Assembly (NCBI GenBank): GCA_003135575.1
Contig: PLCG01000031.1
Location: 4,023-11,346 of the forward strand
Length of the DNA: 7,324 nucleotides
Direction: 5' to 3'
Source of the DNA: Nitrososphaerota archaeon
GTDB lineage: Archaea > Thermoproteota > Nitrososphaeria > Nitrososphaerales > Gagatemarchaeaceae
The notes under the pieces are model-generated. The model saw only the letters and a list, made by a program, of their open reading frames with translations. It did not search any database and was not told the origin of the DNA. How positions within the stretch are numbered: the first letter of the stretch is position 1; each line of letters starts with the position of its first letter. Below are positions 5,064-7,324 of this stretch, in pieces. A program made the translations under genes and the position numbers.

Positions 5064-5360
5064 TTACCACTGCTGCCTGTTCGGCGGGTTTTGCGTGAGC
5101 CGCATCTTTCTGGGCATCCCTCTAGATTCTTTTGTGCGCACCTTCTCATACGAAACCTCGACGGGTTTTGCCGCTTCTCCCGTTAGCGGGTGCGGCGCCT
5201 CTTCTTTGTGAGACTCGATTGCAAGTCGGGGACGCTGTTCTTCAGCCGCGCCCTCTTTGCTCAACCTTTTCGAGATTCTGTGAGCTTTGCGGGAGTTCGC
5301 GATCTCCTTAGCGCTCCCATACGCGCCCTTTATCTCGGCCTTAATCTCCGATGAGCTCAT
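5064..5360 (-). CDS. Charged small protein of unknown function, first gene of operon
   Basis: The 98-residue ORF starts at ATG 5360. The N-terminal third is helical and rich in Lys, Glu and Arg (IKAEIKGAYGSAKEIANSRK, then RISKRLSKEG); the rest is polar and Pro-containing, probably disordered, ending in a basic MPRKMRLTQNPPNRQQW. There is no cysteine, TM segment or signal peptide, and I recognise no family. The highly basic character would suit binding to nucleic acid or membrane surface, which is a guess. Only 6 nt separate it from the zinc-ribbon-like gene, so the operon assignment is good. The start codon lies inside a 10-nt palindrome, ATGAGCTCAT (5351-5360). Confidence 0.6.
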   Translation of the reverse strand: MSSSEIKAEIKGAYGSAKEIANSRKAHRISKRLSKEGAAEEQRPRLAIESHKEEAPHPLTGEAAKPVEVSYEKVRTKESRGMPRKMRLTQNPPNRQQW

Positions 5361-5546
5361 TACGGTATACCTAGCGCTGAGGCCTAAGGCCTATCTCAGA
5401 AGTGGACTAGAGCAATTCTCTAGCCAGGCATTTCGGGTTCTTGCACGATTCGGGGGGTTTTTTCCAAAAAAGTGATGCTTCTTATCCAGAAATGCTCTAT
5501 TGGAGTGCTCCACTAGGAGTATAGCCTTAGCAAAACCCATTGCGGC
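5361..5546. promoter_or_regulatory. Divergent intergenic region with several inverted repeats
   Basis: These 186 nt separate the minus-strand operon from the PIG-L gene and must hold both promoters. Visible elements are AGGCCTAAGGCCT (5380-5392), CTAGAG-CAATT-CTCTAG (5407-5423), a G6-T7-CC-A6 tract at 5452-5472 whose T and A runs form a perfect inverted repeat, and TGGAG-TG-CTCCA (5502-5513). A weak TATA-like element lies close to 5520, about 26 nt before ATG 5547, which would make the PIG-L transcript leaderless. No ORF here looks real. Confidence 0.4.
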
Positions 5547-6245
5547 ATGGACATCCTAGCGATAGGCGCTCATCCGGACGACGTCGAGCTGGGCTGCGGC
5601 GGCCTCCTGCTCAGGGCGGTTCGCAACGGCCATCAAGTCCACATCCTAACGCTGACCAAAGGGTCCGAGTCGGGCGACCCGGTGCGGAGGACCCAGGAGC
5701 TCCAAAAGTCCGCGAAGTTCATCGGAGCCAAGGACGTCCAGATTGGAGACTTCGAGGACACCAGGCTTGTCGTCTCAAAAGAGCTGATAAACTACATCGA
5801 GGCCTACGTCGACAAGGTCAACCCAGACCTCATCCTGACGCACTTTCACGGCGACATTCATCACGACCACAGGGCCGTCTCGACGGCGACCCTAGAAGCG
5901 GCGAGGTTCAACTCGAACATCCTGGCTTATGAGATTCCTCTTAGCAGGGACTTTGACCCGAAAGTCTACTATGACATCTCGGACGTCATCGACGAGAAGG
6001 TCGAGCTGATCAGGATATTCTGGTCGCAGCGAAGCAAGCTCTACACAAAGGCCAACGCGATAAAGGGGCTCGCCGAGTACCGGGCCCTCCAAAGCAGGCT
6101 GAACACTCACATCGACTACGTCGAAGCCTTCGAGGTCCTCAAGCTTTGCCTTGACAAGGAGTTCAAGATTCAGAAGGTCTCTTACGACAAATCAGCCATG
6201 AGAGAAGGCACGCAGACTTTGGAAAGTGTGGCAGGCCTGCTATGA
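5547..6245 (+). CDS. PIG-L family zinc-dependent deacetylase
   Basis: At 232 residues it has the usual length for the family (PF02585: GlcNAc-PI deacetylase, MshB, BshB). The AHPDD motif is at residues 8-12, with His9 and Asp12 as expected zinc ligands and Asp11 as the catalytic base. H-H-D-H at 105-108 supplies the third ligand His108 and the Asp107/His105 pair. GCGG, LTLTKGSESGD and RRTQE also match. The enzyme removes the N-acetyl group from a GlcNAc-type sugar. The exact substrate in archaea is often unknown: a lipid-linked sugar, a nucleotide sugar or a thiol precursor are all possible. No bacillithiol or mycothiol synthesis gene is in the window. It ends 22 nt before the winged-helix gene and probably shares a transcript with it. 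Confidence 0.92.
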   Translation: MDILAIGAHPDDVELGCGGLLLRAVRNGHQVHILTLTKGSESGDPVRRTQELQKSAKFIGAKDVQIGDFEDTRLVVSKELINYIEAYVDKVNPDLILTHFHGDIHHDHRAVSTATLEAARFNSNILAYEIPLSRDFDPKVYYDISDVIDEKVELIRIFWSQRSKLYTKANAIKGLAEYRALQSRLNTHIDYVEAFEVLKLCLDKEFKIQKVSYDKSAMREGTQTLESVAGLL

Positions 6246-6267
6246 TAACTCTAGGGGCCGCTGCGAC

Positions 6268-6600
6268 ATGAGCGAACTCATGCCCGCCCACACTGAGACT
6301 GCGCTGGGCTGGGGAAACAGAGGCTCGCTCGACATCATCAACCTGATTCTGTCCGTCTGCGAGAACGGGACGATGATAACGCACATCATGTACCAGTGCA
6401 ACCTCAACTCAAAACAAACTCAGGCCTATGTTTCACTCCTGGTGAAATACGAGCTGCTGGAGAAGAGAGAGTCCGAGAGCACGACCAAGGGCGTCTACCA
6501 AGCCACGGACAGGGCAAGAAAGTACATGGAAGCATACTCCGAGCTGTCGCAGATATTCGGTCTCCCCACCGAGGAAACAGCGGCAGATCTATCGGAGTGA
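6268..6600 (+). CDS. Winged-helix transcriptional regulator (PF14947-type)
   Basis: ATG 6268 is preferred, giving 110 residues. A frame open back to GTG 6226 would overlap the deacetylase by 20 nt and adds 14 unconserved-looking residues; TAGGGG upstream of 6268 could serve as a ribosome site. Residues 20-95 follow the archaeal HTH_45 pattern: SLDIINLILSVCENGTMITHIMYQC, then LNSKQTQAYVSLLVKYELLEK as the recognition helix region, then GVYQATDRARKYMEAYSEL as the wing and C-terminal helix. These are small dimeric DNA-binding proteins common in Thermoproteota, usually without a sensor domain. Its place right after the deacetylase suggests it regulates that locus (inference). Confidence 0.82.
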   Translation: MSELMPAHTETALGWGNRGSLDIINLILSVCENGTMITHIMYQCNLNSKQTQAYVSLLVKYELLEKRESESTTKGVYQATDRARKYMEAYSELSQIFGLPTEETAADLSE

Positions 6601-6613
6601 GGGCCGACGAACC

Positions 6614-6622
6614 CTAATATAG
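6614..6622 (+). promoter_or_regulatory. TATA box of the Lrp-like regulator gene
   Basis: CTAATATAG is the best TATA match in the window. It is centred about 36 nt before ATG 6654, predicting a transcription start near 6644 and a leader of about 10 nt. It shows the gene has its own promoter apart from the upstream pair. Confidence 0.6.
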
Positions 6623-6633
6623 GACGCCGTCCT
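6621..6633. promoter_or_regulatory. Candidate operator of the Lrp-like regulator gene
   Basis: AGGACG-C-CGTCCT is a perfect 6-bp inverted repeat with one central base, touching the downstream edge of the TATA box. A protein bound here would block TBP/TFB or polymerase. Lrp-family regulators commonly repress their own gene through such sites, so autoregulation is the natural guess. Confidence 0.5.
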
Positions 6634-6653
6634 CAATCAAGACGAAGCGAACC

Positions 6654-7157
6654 ATGTCAACTTCGGGGGGAAAGAACCAATTGGTAGGCACCCGGCTTTC
6701 CCTCATCGATAAGAAGATCCTGAAGATTCTCCTCGAACCCCTAGGCGGGGAGGTCACATCCCGCGTGCTAGAGCAGAAGCTCGGAATCCCTCGAAGCACC
6801 ATCCAGAGAAGGCGAAGACAGCTGGAAAAGACATTCCTGCAGCATCCCTACTCGCTCAATCTGGCGAACCTGGGGTACCGGCGCGTGGACCTGTTGATTT
6901 ACACGGGAGGGGGGGCTACCCAAGAGATTGCCAAGGAACTGTTGAAGCACGACGAAGTCACATACGTGGGCAGGTCCATCGGAGAACACACGATCGACTT
7001 GAGAGCAGAGGTGATCATCAAGGACAATTCAGAGCTGCTCGGCCTGCTCGAGCTGGTCAAGGCTATGGACAACGTGAAAGACGTGATTTGGAGCGAGATC
7101 GTCGATGTCATAGGCCAAAAAGTGTCGATACCGATGTCGATCATCGACAAGCTCTAA
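6654..7157 (+). CDS. Lrp/AsnC-like winged-helix regulator with C-terminal alpha/beta domain
   Basis: The protein has 167 residues. The DNA-binding helix-turn-helix spans about 16-60 (LSLIDKKILKILL, then VTSRVLEQKLGIPRSTIQRRRRQLE). After a linker with a beta hairpin (LANLGYRRVDLLIYTGGG), residues 78-155 alternate strands and helices like the Lrp effector domain: ATQEIAKELLKHDEVTYVGRSIGEHTIDLRAEV, a second helix LLGLLELVKAMDNV, and a final strand VKDVIWSEIVDVIG. Lrp proteins form dimers or larger rings and answer to amino acids or related small molecules; the ligand here is unknown. It has its own TATA box and adjoining palindrome. The combination is typical of Nitrososphaeria-like archaea, to my recollection. 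Complete at both ends. Confidence 0.85.
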   Translation: MSTSGGKNQLVGTRLSLIDKKILKILLEPLGGEVTSRVLEQKLGIPRSTIQRRRRQLEKTFLQHPYSLNLANLGYRRVDLLIYTGGGATQEIAKELLKHDEVTYVGRSIGEHTIDLRAEVIIKDNSELLGLLELVKAMDNVKDVIWSEIVDVIGQKVSIPMSIIDKL

Positions 7158-7324
7158 GCCTATTCCACACCCCCCGTCACATCTACGCTAACAAACTGTA
7201 AGACTATTTCGACGGATGCACTTCTCCCGGCTACAATGATGCGAATGGGCGAATCGCCCGCCCCTCTGTGCGCTCTGGAGCGTTCTTTCTATCCCTGTGT
7301 CCTAATTGAGGGCTCGTTGTATAT
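7158..7324. other. Non-coding 3' flank of the window with a short hairpin
   Basis: No gene or tRNA could be supported here. GGGCGA-A-TCGCCC (7247-7259) is a perfect 6-bp inverted repeat about 90 nt after the Lrp-like gene stop. On the minus strand one frame is open from the window edge for 29 codons to a stop near 7234 and could be the tail of a gene beyond the edge, but its composition gives no support. Confidence 0.35.

Noticed and set aside
6226..6267. GTG 6226 as start of the winged-helix regulator
   Set aside because: It overlaps the deacetylase by 20 nt and adds residues that do not resemble the family; ATG 6268 has a better upstream G-rich site.
7158..7324. tRNA or other structured RNA at the window end
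   Set aside because: The GGGCGAATCGCCC hairpin has no accompanying acceptor stem or T-loop consensus on either strand.

Overview
The window reads as archaeal chromosome. The clearest sign is a full-length transcription factor B (TFB). TATA-like boxes lie about 25-30 nt upstream of several starts, leaderless or short-leader starts are likely, TTG starts are used, and there are two archaeal-style regulators (a PF14947-type winged helix and an Lrp-like protein with a divergent effector domain). The regulators and the moderately GC-rich coding sequence suggest Thermoproteota, probably near Nitrososphaeria; this lineage call is inference and no rRNA or tRNA is present to confirm it.

Layout. (1) 1-792, plus: the 3' part of a secreted or surface protein, a Thr/Ser stalk encoded by degenerate 15-nt repeats followed by a complete DUF3494 (ice-binding-like) domain, with a strong hairpin just after the stop. 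(2) 793-1230: a messy stretch with a small hydrophobic plus-strand ORF, a 13-residue flavoprotein-like N-terminus that dies at once, and the tail of an opposing minus-strand ORF; it looks like a decayed or rearranged junction. (3) 1042-2002, minus: an operon of a DUF883 (YqjD/ElaB-like) protein, a DUF1469 (YqjE-like) protein and a third two-TM protein, the same order as bacterial yqjD-yqjE. (4) 2173-3132, plus: TFB, head-to-head with that operon, probably leaderless, with a perfect 15-nt palindrome upstream of its TATA box. (5) 3255-4217, minus: a second DUF883 paralogue abutting a GtrA-type membrane protein. (6) 4332-5360, minus: a three-gene operon of unknown function (charged protein, four-cysteine zinc-ribbon-like protein, membrane protein). 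(7) 5547-6600, plus: a PIG-L deacetylase and a winged-helix regulator. (8) 6654-7157, plus: an Lrp-like regulator with its own TATA box and a palindrome where a repressor could sit. 7158-7324 holds no gene I can support.

Together: much of the window (the DUF883, DUF1469, GtrA and unknown membrane genes plus the surface protein) concerns the cell envelope, interleaved with three transcription factors. The most notable pattern is the YqjD/YqjE-type module in an archaeon, with two DUF883 genes, each first in an operon with a multi-pass membrane protein, on either side of a TFB with an altered B-reader. A coordinated envelope-stress role is a reasonable hypothesis but is not shown by the sequence alone.
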